Source of the DNA: Deltaproteobacteria bacterium RIFCSPLOWO2_12_FULL_60_19
GTDB taxonomy: Bacteria > Desulfobacterota > Binatia > UBA9968
DNA length: 56,573 nt
Direction of reading: 5' to 3'
Assembly: GCA_001798595.1 (NCBI GenBank)
Contig: MGSS01000145.1
Span: 1 to 56,573, forward strand
This document shows, in pieces, positions 33,487 to 41,852 of the stretch (position 1 is the first letter of the stretch; the number at the start of each line of letters is the position of its first letter). The notes beneath the pieces are model-generated. The model was not told the DNA's origin and did no database searches. It saw nothing but the letters and a program-made list of their open reading frames with translations. The position numbers and the translations under genes were made by a program.

Positions 33487-35271
33487 TTACCGTCGGCTCG
33501 ATTGCATTGCCTTGCGTGTCTGTTGCGTGCCGCGTTCATCGAGGGCGAAATCGCCGTTGGCGCTCTCCACCACGACGCCGTAAAGTTCCCCGGCTTTCTC
33601 CCGTGTCACATACCCGTTTCTCACGTCGCGCAGCACGCTTTCCGGGTTGCGTTCGAGCGGGTTGCCCAGGCCGCCGCCGCCGGGTGTTTCGAGGCGCACG
33701 ACGTCTCCCGGCTGGAGCAGGTGATCCGAATAGCGCGAAGGAATGATTTTTTCTTCCGCCGTATTCGGGTTGAGCGCGCACCATCCCGTTCTCCCGCCAA
33801 GACCGCCTTCGAGTCCTTTGGGGGCAATCGTGTGCTTCGTCGATCGCAGGGAGAAGCGCGCCTCTTGATCCAGCATCTCGTACTCCCGCACGAAGCCGAG
33901 ACCGCCCCGAAATTTTCCCGCGCCGCCGGAATCGGGAATCAGCTCGAAGCGCCGGATGCGCGTGGAGAACTCCGACTCGATAATCTCCACCGGCGCGATG
34001 CGCGCGTTGGACTGGTTGACGTTCGTTCCCGACACTCCGTCCTTGCCGCTGCGACCGCCGGAGCCGCCGCCGAAAATCTCGTACTGGACATAGCTGCGGC
34101 CGGTCTTATTGCTCCTACCGCCGATGATGATCGAACGGCTGCTGCAGCCGTCGGCGACTTTCTTGTGCGGCGCGATCTGGCTCACGGCTTCAAATAACGC
34201 CTCCACTAAAGCATGCACCGTCGGGTTGTAGGTGTTGACCGGCGCGGGAAAATAGGGATGGACAACGCTACCTTCCCGGACTTTGATTTCGACGACTCGC
34301 GCCAGACCGTTGTTGATTTCCAGGGCCGGGTCCACCAGCGCGGTCAGGCAGTAAGAGCAGGCGGCGCGCACCACCGTGGGTCGGATGTTGGCCGGTCCTT
34401 TGGTCTGTCCGGCTGAGCCGGTGAAATCGAAAAGCAGGCCGTCGCCCTTTTTCTCGACCTTCACGTGGATGCGCACTGGCTTGTCAAGCTCGATGCCGTC
34501 GCTGTCGACGAATCTTTCCCCCGCGCCCGCGCCGTCGGGCCAGGAGGCGATCTCGCGGCGAACTTTCGATTCCGTCAGCGCGAACAGCGCTTCAAAAGAG
34601 GCGAGCACGGTGTCGCAGCCGTATTTTTCCATTAACTCTTGATAACGCCTCTCACCGAGACGGGCGGCTCCGACCTGGCCGCGCATGTCGCCGATCACCA
34701 GCTCGGGTGTGCGGCTGTTGGCGCCGATGATCGCCTCGATGTCGCGGCTCGGCTCAAAGCGCGAAGCATATTTGATCGGCGGCAGGTGGAGTCCTTCCTG
34801 GAAGATCTCCCTCGCCTGGCTCCAGCAACTGCCCGGCACTGGTCCGCCGATATCGCTTTTGTGGGCCATGTCGGCGGCGAAGCCGACCCATTCGCCCCGT
34901 AAAGGGGCGTGGCCCCCACGGGGCTTTACGCCCCGGTAAAAGATCGGCGTCAGCACTGCCATGTCCGGCGCGTGCGGGCTTCCGCCTAAATAGGGATGGT
35001 TGGTGATAAAGGCGTCGCCTTCGTTGATCTCAGAGGGCTGATAGTGCCTGAGCACTCCCTGGGCGCAGGCGGGGAAGGCGCCCATGTGGAGGGGGAGCAC
35101 GACGTGCTGGGCGACGACTTCGCCTTTGGTATTTAAGAGAGCGCAGCTAGCGTCCTGGGATTCACGGATGATGGTGGAGAAGCCGGTGCGGAACAGCGAG
35201 TTCTGCATCTCCTGGACGATACCGGCCAAGCGGGCCTGGATAACCTGTAATGTGATCGGATCAACGGTCAT
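33487..35271 (-). CDS. hyuB: Hydantoinase B/oxoprolinase family protein (copy 2)
   Basis: 594 residues from ATG 35271. The frame extends upstream to 35397, but that part is encoded by low-complexity spacer (FFEFVEFFGFF), so the start shared with copy 1 is used. The protein has the same HyuB features (GDAFITNHPYLGG, FDFTGSAGQTKGPANIRP, RFELIPDSGGAGKFRGGLGF). Its first 143 residues differ from copy 1 at only one or two positions, including the RGVKPRGGHAPLRGEW insertion; after MAHKSDIGG the two diverge. It follows hyuA after about 100 bases and is coupled to the binding-protein gene. Confidence 0.9.
   Translation of the reverse strand: MTVDPITLQVIQARLAGIVQEMQNSLFRTGFSTIIRESQDASCALLNTKGEVVAQHVVLPLHMGAFPACAQGVLRHYQPSEINEGDAFITNHPYLGGSPHAPDMAVLTPIFYRGVKPRGGHAPLRGEWVGFAADMAHKSDIGGPVPGSCWSQAREIFQEGLHLPPIKYASRFEPSRDIEAIIGANSRTPELVIGDMRGQVGAARLGERRYQELMEKYGCDTVLASFEALFALTESKVRREIASWPDGAGAGERFVDSDGIELDKPVRIHVKVEKKGDGLLFDFTGSAGQTKGPANIRPTVVRAACSYCLTALVDPALEINNGLARVVEIKVREGSVVHPYFPAPVNTYNPTVHALVEALFEAVSQIAPHKKVADGCSSRSIIIGGRSNKTGRSYVQYEIFGGGSGGRSGKDGVSGTNVNQSNARIAPVEIIESEFSTRIRRFELIPDSGGAGKFRGGLGFVREYEMLDQEARFSLRSTKHTIAPKGLEGGLGGRTGWCALNPNTAEEKIIPSRYSDHLLQPGDVVRLETPGGGGLGNPLERNPESVLRDVRNGYVTREKAGELYGVVVESANGDFALDERGTQQTRKAMQSSRR
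34894..34934. repeat. 41-bp palindromic element inside hyuB copy 2
   Basis: Identical in sequence and reading frame to 32167-32207. Confidence 0.75.
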
Positions 35272-35275
35272 AAAA

Positions 35276-35352
35276 AAGGCAGTAGGTGGAAGGCAGTAGG
35301 CAATAGTAGGAAAGAACCCAAAAAACTCAACAAACTCAAAAAACCCAGACCC
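35276..35352. repeat. Word-repeat spacer (GGCAGTAGG, AACTCAACAAACTC)
   Basis: GGCAGTAGGTGGAAGGCAGT, then AAAGAACCCAAAAAACTC and AACAAACTCAAAAAACCC. The last words are the same as those in the hairpin at 43709-43836. There is no clear complementary arm here. It lies between hyuA and hyuB copy 2. Confidence 0.55.
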
Positions 35353-35374
35353 TCTGAATCTATTACCTCGCGCC

Positions 35375-37447
35375 TCATGTCTTCTTCTCTTTAACAATCA
35401 AATTCAGGTACCCGTCCACCGTCGCTTCCTGCTCCGGGTGGATCACAGTCGTCGTGTCCATCTGCTCGATCACTGCGGGGCCGGGAAATTTGTGGCCCGG
35501 TTCGAGCAGCTTGCGGCTGTAGATACGGCAATTTAGCAGGCCGTGCTCCGTGCCGAAAAATATTTTTCTCTCGCCGGTCAGCGCCTCTTCCACTTTTCTG
35601 CCTGTAGGCGTCGTGGGAGAGAGCTTCGCCTGCGGAACGATGCCGGTGGAGACAAGGCGCAGGCTCACCAGCTCGACCGGCTCGGACTCCGCTTTGTGGC
35701 CGTGCGCCTGCTCATGCTGCGCGTCGAAACGCCGGCGTATTAAATCAAGGTCGGCCGGCTTGAGCGGCGGCATCGGCGAGGAGACGGTCAGCTCGTATCC
35801 CTGTCCCGCGTAGCGCAGATCCAAAAACGGTTGCAGCGCAATCTCGCCGTCGCTGAACCCTTCGCCATGAAGGTCCTTCTTTGCCTGTTCAGTCAACTGG
35901 GAGACGAGGCCGTTGATCTCGTCAAGATTCAGCCCTTTGAGCGGCGCGAGTTTCGATCTCACGTAGTCGTGCTTCACGTCCGCGAGCAGGAGGCCGAGCG
36001 CCGAGGTGACACCCGGCGTCAGCGGAATGAGGAGCGTCGGGATTCCCAAATCGAGCGCCATCCTCCCCGCGTGCATCGGTCCCCCGCCGCCGAAGGCGAT
36101 CAGCGTGAAATCGCGGATGTCGTAGCCGCGTTGCGAAGAGACCGCCTTGATTGCCTCTTCCATCTTGGCGTTGATGATCTTGAGAATCCCGTCCGCCGCC
36201 TCCAGCGTGCTCAGACCCAGGCGGCGAGCGATTTTTTCTTCGAGCAGTTTCTCGGCCTTGGCGCGGTTGAGCTTCAAGCGCCCGCCGAGGAATCTGTCGG
36301 GATGGATGACGCCCAGGACGAGATTGGCGTCGGTGATCGTCACCTCCTCGCCGCCGTGGTCGTAGCAGATGGGGCCGGGGTCGGCGCCGGCGCTGTCGGG
36401 GCCAACATGGACGCCGCCGACGGCGTCGATCCGCGCGATGGTGCCGCCGCCGGCGCTGACCGTGTGGATGTCCAGCATCGGGAGGCTGATCGGCCGCTGG
36501 TTGATTCTCCCTTGCGTCGTGACGATCGGGTTGCCCTCGTGGATCAGCGCGACGTCGCAGCTCGTGCCGCCCATGTCAAAGGTGATGATGTTTTTTATGC
36601 CTACTCTCTGGCTGATGCCGACCGAGGCGATGACGCCGCCGGCTGGGCCGGAGAGCACCGTCGCCACCGGTTTTTTGGCTGCGCTCTCGAACGTCGCCAC
36701 GCCGCCGTTCGATTGCATGATGTACAGCCGCGGCGTCGTCAGGCCCAGCTCCCTCAGTCTCTGTTCCAATCGGCCCAAATATTCGCTCATTACCGGCGCG
36801 ATGTAGGCGTTGATGACCGTGGTGCTCATCCGGTAGAACTCGCGGATCTGCGGCAGAACTTCGCAGGAGAGCGATAGGCTCGCTTCCGGGAACTCCCGGG
36901 CGGCGATCTCTTTGATCTTCAGCTCGTGGTCGGGATTCAAGAAGGAAAAAAGAAAGCAGGCGGCGATCGATTCGACCTTTTTCTGTTTCAGCCTCCGGAT
37001 CGCCTGCAGCGAAGACTCAACGTCGATGGGTTTTAGCGCCTGGCCGCGGAAGTCCACGCGCTCTGGAATCTCTTCGGTGTAGAAAGGCGGGGCAAGGAGC
37101 CTCGGCTTTTCAAAGAAAAGATCGTAGGTCGCCGGCCCGTAGCCCCGCGACTGCTCCATCACTTCATAGATGCCGCGAAAACCTTCCGTGACGAGCAGGC
37201 CGGTTTTCGCCCCTTTCTCTTCGAGCAGCGTGTTGGTTCCGACGGTTGTGCCGTGGGAGAAAAATGAGATGTCCTTCGCCGCAACGCCTTTGTCGAGCAG
37301 CTCTTTGGCGCCGTTCAGCACCGCTTGAAACGGCTCCTTCGGCGTCGAGGGAACTTTGGCGATCGAGATCTCTCCGGTGTCCTCGTTGAAAAAAACGAAA
37401 TCCGAAAACGTTCCGCCGGTGTCCACCGTCACGCGATACTTGGCCAT
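35375..37447 (-). CDS. hyuA: Hydantoinase A/oxoprolinase family protein
   Basis: 690 residues from ATG 37447 with AGAGGCAG upstream. The N-terminus YRVTVDTGGTFSDFVFF and FSHGTTVGTNTLLEEKG are the ATP-binding parts of the HyuA/actin-like fold, followed by LSGPAGGVIAS, ITFDMGGTSCDVALI and FGGGGPMHAGRMA. HyuA with HyuB forms ATP-dependent hydantoin- or oxoproline-hydrolysing enzymes. First gene of the minus-strand set hyuA-hyuB-binding protein-hyuB. Confidence 0.92.
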   Translation of the reverse strand: MAKYRVTVDTGGTFSDFVFFNEDTGEISIAKVPSTPKEPFQAVLNGAKELLDKGVAAKDISFFSHGTTVGTNTLLEEKGAKTGLLVTEGFRGIYEVMEQSRGYGPATYDLFFEKPRLLAPPFYTEEIPERVDFRGQALKPIDVESSLQAIRRLKQKKVESIAACFLFSFLNPDHELKIKEIAAREFPEASLSLSCEVLPQIREFYRMSTTVINAYIAPVMSEYLGRLEQRLRELGLTTPRLYIMQSNGGVATFESAAKKPVATVLSGPAGGVIASVGISQRVGIKNIITFDMGGTSCDVALIHEGNPIVTTQGRINQRPISLPMLDIHTVSAGGGTIARIDAVGGVHVGPDSAGADPGPICYDHGGEEVTITDANLVLGVIHPDRFLGGRLKLNRAKAEKLLEEKIARRLGLSTLEAADGILKIINAKMEEAIKAVSSQRGYDIRDFTLIAFGGGGPMHAGRMALDLGIPTLLIPLTPGVTSALGLLLADVKHDYVRSKLAPLKGLNLDEINGLVSQLTEQAKKDLHGEGFSDGEIALQPFLDLRYAGQGYELTVSSPMPPLKPADLDLIRRRFDAQHEQAHGHKAESEPVELVSLRLVSTGIVPQAKLSPTTPTGRKVEEALTGERKIFFGTEHGLLNCRIYSRKLLEPGHKFPGPAVIEQMDTTTVIHPEQEATVDGYLNLIVKEKKT

Positions 37448-37624
37448 CGTTCTGCCTCTAACATTATTTATACGGCCCTTCAACTATTTTTGAAGCGGCC
37501 TTTATCCGTCGATCAGGGCGCTTGGTTTTAGCCGGCCATCCCTGTTATATTTGGGCCTGAAGCGGCCTCTCTACCGCGAGAATCCCGCAGTCGGCTCGCT
37601 TCTGTTTGTGAGGGAAGGGATTTG

Positions 37625-37855
37625 ATGAAAAATCACATCACAAGTGCGGAAGCGAAGGGTTTTAGGCGGCGGTGGAAAGCTGTCAACGCCGCCGAGCGAG
37701 AAGAGTTGATCAATACTCCAATCATGCACAAGCTGCTCCAACTCGCCGCTCTCATGGCCTCAGCGGAACAGATGGGGTGGACTGGGGCGCTGGCGGCAGA
37801 AGAGGCCGAAGTGCGAGACCGCTGGAACCGGCTCAGAAAGGTCTTAGGTGACTAA
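37625..37855 (+). CDS. Small hypothetical protein, possible antitoxin
   Basis: 76 residues from ATG 37625 with a strong GGAAGGGA upstream. Mostly helical and charged: EAKGFRRRWKAVNAAEREEL, then KLLQLAALMASAEQMGWT and EVRDRWNRLRKVLG. It overlaps the nucleotidyltransferase gene by eight bases, the arrangement of antitoxin-like partners of AbiEii/MNT nucleotidyltransferases. No family recognised. Confidence 0.6.
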   Translation: MKNHITSAEAKGFRRRWKAVNAAEREELINTPIMHKLLQLAALMASAEQMGWTGALAAEEAEVRDRWNRLRKVLGD

Positions 37856-38441
37856 GCCGGAAGACACCCTGGCCCCTCTCCTGGCAGCTCTGCGCGATCT
37901 CATCTCGTGGTTCGAAAATACGGCCGTTCATGGCGCGATCATCGGTGGCGTGGCCGCCTCCCTGCTGGGCCGTCCTCGAGTCACGCGGGACGTGGACGCA
38001 CTGGCTGTGTTAGATGAAGAACAGTGGGAAAAATTCCTCAGCGCAGGCGCGGCGTTCGGGTTTACTCCAAGACGTCCTGACGCGCTCGCCTTCGCGCAAA
38101 GCTCACGCGTTCTATTGGCCCGTCACAACGCAAGCGGCATAGACGTGGATATCGTCTTTGCCGGCTTGCCGTTCGAGAAGGATGCGGTGGCTAGCGCTGA
38201 GTCATTAAGCTTGGGTGGGTTGCGCATCCCTTTAGTCACTCCCGAAGATCTGACTATCATGAAGGCAGTCGCCCGCCGACCGCGTGACATCGCCGACATC
38301 GAGGGGCTCCTGGACACTCACCCCAAGTTGAACTTAAGAAAAGTCCGCCGTTGGGTACGGGAGTTTTCGACGGCACTGGGAATGCCGGATATCTTGACTG
38401 ATTTCGAACGGGTTCTAAAACGGCGACAGGGAAAAAAATGA
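37848..38441 (+). CDS. Nucleotidyltransferase-fold protein (AbiEii/MNT-like)
   Basis: 197 residues from GTG 37848. The polymerase-beta-like pattern is GAIIGGVAASLLGRPRVTRDVDAL (given in pieces: IIGGVAASLLG, RVTRDVDAL), with the metal-binding D-x-D, followed by IDVDIVFAGLPFE and LVTPEDLTIMKAVARRPRDI ADI. Toxins of this fold add nucleotides to tRNA or proteins; others are plain metabolic enzymes. Coupling to the small gene before it favours a two-gene toxin-antitoxin-like pair. Downstream, an ATGA overlap starts a 27-codon frame that soon ends and is probably not a gene. Confidence 0.75.
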   Translation: MTKPEDTLAPLLAALRDLISWFENTAVHGAIIGGVAASLLGRPRVTRDVDALAVLDEEQWEKFLSAGAAFGFTPRRPDALAFAQSSRVLLARHNASGIDVDIVFAGLPFEKDAVASAESLSLGGLRIPLVTPEDLTIMKAVARRPRDIADIEGLLDTHPKLNLRKVRRWVREFSTALGMPDILTDFERVLKRRQGKK

Positions 38442-38623
38442 AAAAGGTCCAATCGCTAGGGACCCGCGCTAGAACACTTTCCTACTTCAAAGACCGTGGT
38501 TTGCCGGATAGGGTCATCTAGGAGCGTACAATCGAGCCGTCATCGTCAAAAGACTTCTCGAAATGCGACTGTCTACGGATCACGATTGCCGGTGATGACA
38601 AACTGCCGCTACGTTCAGTAACG

Positions 38624-39016
38624 ATGCTCTCCGACGCGATCGTTGCAGTCATAATGGACGGCGACAGGATTCTGCTTGTCGAAAGAGGGGCGGACGTGCC
38701 GTTTACGGGCTATTGGGGGCCGTTGAGCGGAAAAATCGAACCCGGCGAGAGCCAAAAAGCGGCGGTGGTGCGGGAGTCGATGGAGGAGGTCGGGTTAACG
38801 GTGCGGCCGGTGCGGAAGGTTTGGGAGAATGTCTCGACGGGCGGTATTTACCGGCTCCACTGGTGGCTTGCGGAGTACGTCGCGGGGGAATTGGCGCTCG
38901 ACGCGAGAGAGGCGAGCGCCGCCCGCTGGCTCACGGTTGAAGAAATCCCGGGACTGAAGATATTTGAAGGGGACCGGGAATTTTATCAAGCGGTGTTGCC
39001 GTCCCTGGTAAAATGA
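38624..39016 (+). CDS. NUDIX hydrolase
   Basis: 130 residues. The Nudix box reads GKIEPGESQKAAVVRESMEE followed by VGL (about 37-59), with all catalytic glutamates in place. The N-terminus DAIVAVIMDGDRILLVERG is typical. Nudix enzymes hydrolyse nucleoside diphosphates linked to other groups; the substrate is not definable. It stands alone after a 180-base gap without features. Confidence 0.9.
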   Translation: MLSDAIVAVIMDGDRILLVERGADVPFTGYWGPLSGKIEPGESQKAAVVRESMEEVGLTVRPVRKVWENVSTGGIYRLHWWLAEYVAGELALDAREASAARWLTVEEIPGLKIFEGDREFYQAVLPSLVK

Positions 39017-39041
39017 TACTTCGGCGCCCGAGAGGATGATC

Positions 39042-39851
39042 ATGAAGACGGTCGTGAGATGGTTGCCCGCAGCTGCTCTCTCGCTTGCCGTTGCGGTCCA
39101 CGCCCAGGAAATCGTCACCCTGCCCACTCGGCCCGGAGTCACGCAATCCTATTTTCTTGCCGGCGTGCCGAAGAATCGCCAGGCGATCGTCGTGTTGTTT
39201 CCAGGTTCCGGGGGCCTGATTCGGCTGCGAAAGGACAACGAGCAGATCAAATTCAGCTCCGGCAACTTTTTGGTGAAGAGCCGTAGCGAGTTCACGAAGA
39301 GAGCCGTCGTCACGGCCGTTGTCGATGCGCCGTCGGACAAGCAAAGCGGCTGGGGCATGAGGGACGAATTTCGGCTCGGCGAGGAGCATTTCACCGACCT
39401 CTCCGCCGTCGTGGCGGACCTCAACAGACGCTTTCCGGACCTGCGGCTTTTTCTGGTCGGCACGAGCCGCGGGTCGGTTTCCGCGGCGGCGTTGGCCGCC
39501 AGGTTCGGCCAGCCGCTCGCGGGCGCCGTTCTTACCTCCAGCATGTTTCGCCCGGCCGGCCGTAACTCCAGGGAGCCTGGCCCCGGCTTGAGCCGCTTCG
39601 ACTTCACGACCGTTAAAGTCCCACTGCTCTTGGTGCACCACGTCTCGGACCAATGCGAGGCCAGCCCTTACGGCGACGCCCAGCGGTTGTCGGACAAGTA
39701 TCCGCTGATATCGGTGCTGGGCGGCTCGACTCCGAAATCGGACCCATGCGAACCGTTGAGCCAGCATGGATATTACGGCAAGGAGTCCGAGACCATCGAA
39801 GAGATCGTCAACTGGATGCTGAAGAAGCCCTTCCGGGATGTTATCAAGTGA
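39042..39851 (+). CDS. Exported alpha/beta-hydrolase-like protein
   Basis: 269 residues from ATG 39042 (AGAGGA five bases upstream; an ATG two codons earlier is possible). A signal peptide (VVRWLPAAALSLAVAVHAQ) precedes an alpha/beta hydrolase with LFLVGTSRGSVSAAALA, the nucleophile elbow G-x-S-x-G (Ser about 149), and a late histidine (LSQHGYYGKESETIEEIVNWM). Two cysteines (DQCEASPY, SDPCEP) may form a disulphide, fitting a periplasmic enzyme. Substrate unknown. Confidence 0.75.
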   Translation: MKTVVRWLPAAALSLAVAVHAQEIVTLPTRPGVTQSYFLAGVPKNRQAIVVLFPGSGGLIRLRKDNEQIKFSSGNFLVKSRSEFTKRAVVTAVVDAPSDKQSGWGMRDEFRLGEEHFTDLSAVVADLNRRFPDLRLFLVGTSRGSVSAAALAARFGQPLAGAVLTSSMFRPAGRNSREPGPGLSRFDFTTVKVPLLLVHHVSDQCEASPYGDAQRLSDKYPLISVLGGSTPKSDPCEPLSQHGYYGKESETIEEIVNWMLKKPFRDVIK

Positions 39852-39893
39852 ACCCCGGCCAGCAGGCCGTTGAGACAGCCTGATGTGCCATCA

Positions 39894-40037
39894 GCCCGCC
39901 TGGGAATCTCTCTCCGGGCCGATGCGATACGTTGGTGCTACGCTGCTCCTAAGGGATGAGAGTAGCCGGGAGGTACGATTGATGCCCCCCGTCCCACGCA
40001 TCGGCCCTCCGAGAGATCCCCAGGCGGGCGGTGGTGA
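39894..40037. repeat. 136-bp stem-loop element, copy 2
   Basis: Arms 39894-39926 and 39997-40029 pair at 29 of 33 positions; the TCC/TCC internal loop is in the same place as in copy 1. It is about 85 percent identical to copy 1 overall: about 95 percent in the arms (63 of 66), about 76 percent in the 70-base loop. GGTGGTGA follows, as in copy 1. Located between the alpha/beta hydrolase and the amidohydrolase, both on plus. Confidence 0.8.
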
Positions 40038-40113
40038 GTATGCCTCCGGTCGGCTTGATCGTACCACCCAATCGTTGTATGGGAGTGCTGGGAATACACG
40101 GGAGATCTGAGAG

Positions 40114-41817
40114 ATGCCATACGATGTGCTGATCAAGGGCGCGAGGGTGATCGACGGCAGCGGGCTGCCGTCCTTCCTGGGCGACGTGGCGGTGCAGGAT
40201 GGAAAAATCGTGGAGGTGGGCCGCGTCAGCGGCAGCGCCCGTGAGGAAATCAAGGCAAACGGACTCGCCGTCGCGCCCGGCTTCATCGACTTTCACACCC
40301 ATCTCGACGCCCAGCTCCTCTGGGACCCTATCGCAACTTCCTCCTGCTGGCACGGCGTGACGACCGTGATTCCCGGCAACTGCGCCCTCGCCCTGGCGCC
40401 GTGCCGGCATGAAGACCGCGAGAGCCTGCTCGGCAGCTTCTCCCGCGTCGAGGCGATGCCGCTCAGCGTGCTGCGCGCCGCCGTAAGCTGGGAGTGGACG
40501 ACATTTCCCGGATATCTCCGCCGGCTCAGGCAAAAACTCGGCGTCAACGTCGCGACGCTGATGGGCCACTGCGCCATAAGGCAATTCGTCATGGGCGAAG
40601 AGGCTTGTGAGCGCGAGGCGACGCCGGAGGAGATCGAGCAGATGAAGACGATCCTCCGCGAGGGAATGCGCTCGGGCGCGATCGGCTTCTCCACCAACCA
40701 GAATCCGGTCCACATGCGGGCGGACGGCAAGCCCATCGCCAGCCGGCTGGCGACCGATGCGGAGATACTCGAGCTGGCGGGTGTTTTAGGAGAGTTGAAT
40801 CGTGGCGCGGTCCAGATCTCGCGCGGCACGCTCGGCGTTTCGATTCCGGCGGAGCTGGGAGTCGATTTCTTCCGGCGCATCGCCGAGACTTCCGGGAGGC
40901 CCGTCATCTGGCAAAGCATCGCCCACCGCTGGGACCAGCCCGACCTCTGGCGCCGGTTGCTCGAAATGGCCGAAAGCTCTTTGGCCACGGGCGCCCCGTC
41001 TTATCCGCTCTGCAATGCGCGCCTGTTCAACAATCGCTTCACGCTCAAAAATGCCCAGGTGTTCGACGACCTGCCCACCTGGAAAGGGATCATGTTCAGG
41101 AAAGAGGAAGAGCGGGCGGCGTTATTCCGCGATCTCAAAGTTCGCGAGAAGCTCCGCCACGAGGCGGTGGAAGAGAAACGGCCGTCGCGCTTTTCGCGCC
41201 GCTGGGATTTGGTCTATCTCATCAAGGCGGCGCTGCCGAAGAACAAGCGTCTCGAAGGAAAGAGCGTGCAGGAGATCGCGGGACTACAAAAAAAGGATGT
41301 GATCGACGCCTTTCTCGACCTCGCGCTGGAGGAAAGACTCGACACGATGTTTCAGACTTCGAGCAACAACGGCGACGAGAGCGCGGTGGCCGAGATCTTG
41401 CGGAGCCCGTATACGCTGGTCGGCCAGTCCGACGCCGGGGCGCACCTGATCTACGACGCCGGCTACGGCTATGCGACCCGCTTTCTCGGATATTGGATCA
41501 GAGAGCGCCGGGCGATGGGTCTCGAAGAGGGGGTGCGCAAGCTCACTTTCATGGTCGCCTCGATCTTCGGCCTCCACGACCGCGGGCTGATCCGGCCCGG
41601 GATGGCGGCGGACTTGGTCCTCTTCGATCCGGACACGGTGGCGGACTGCGAGCCCGAGATGGTGAACGATCTGCCCGGCGGGGAAAAGCGGCTGATCCAG
41701 AAAGCCAAAGGGATTCACACGACGCTGGTCAACGGCGAAATTTTGATTACGAACGGAGAACACACCGGAGCGTTGCCGGGACGGGTACTGGGGAGTTTCG
41801 ATCGTGCGGGTTTGTAG
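40114..41817 (+). CDS. Amidohydrolase of the N-acyl-D-amino-acid deacylase type
   Basis: 567 residues. LIKGARVIDGSGLPSFLGDV starts an amidohydrolase beta domain; FIDFHTHLDAQLLWDP has the H-x-H metal ligands (about 65-67). Then come TTVIPGNCALALAPCR, MGHCAIR, a late VGQSDAGAHLIYDAG with the catalytic Asp, and the C-terminal IRPGMAADLVLFDPDTV typical of D-aminoacylases. The family cleaves N-acyl-D-amino acids, and members with other amide substrates exist. It begins a plus-strand run with a transport binding protein and ATPase. Confidence 0.88.
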   Translation: MPYDVLIKGARVIDGSGLPSFLGDVAVQDGKIVEVGRVSGSAREEIKANGLAVAPGFIDFHTHLDAQLLWDPIATSSCWHGVTTVIPGNCALALAPCRHEDRESLLGSFSRVEAMPLSVLRAAVSWEWTTFPGYLRRLRQKLGVNVATLMGHCAIRQFVMGEEACEREATPEEIEQMKTILREGMRSGAIGFSTNQNPVHMRADGKPIASRLATDAEILELAGVLGELNRGAVQISRGTLGVSIPAELGVDFFRRIAETSGRPVIWQSIAHRWDQPDLWRRLLEMAESSLATGAPSYPLCNARLFNNRFTLKNAQVFDDLPTWKGIMFRKEEERAALFRDLKVREKLRHEAVEEKRPSRFSRRWDLVYLIKAALPKNKRLEGKSVQEIAGLQKKDVIDAFLDLALEERLDTMFQTSSNNGDESAVAEILRSPYTLVGQSDAGAHLIYDAGYGYATRFLGYWIRERRAMGLEEGVRKLTFMVASIFGLHDRGLIRPGMAADLVLFDPDTVADCEPEMVNDLPGGEKRLIQKAKGIHTTLVNGEILITNGEHTGALPGRVLGSFDRAGL

Positions 41818-41850
41818 GCGTGAGGGGTTAGGCGTAAGGCGTAAGGGGAA
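41816..41850. repeat. Word-repeat spacer (GGCGTGAGG, GGCGTAAGG)
   Basis: GGCGTGAGGGGTTAGGCGTAA and GGCGTAAGGGGAAAG, starting at the amidohydrolase stop. These are the same kinds of words as before dut at 23206. Confidence 0.5.
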
Positions 41851-41852
41851 AG

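Noticed and set aside
38438-38521. 27-codon frame overlapping the nucleotidyltransferase stop
   Set aside because: Too short and without family features; the frame ends at TAG soon after an ATGA overlap that may be chance.
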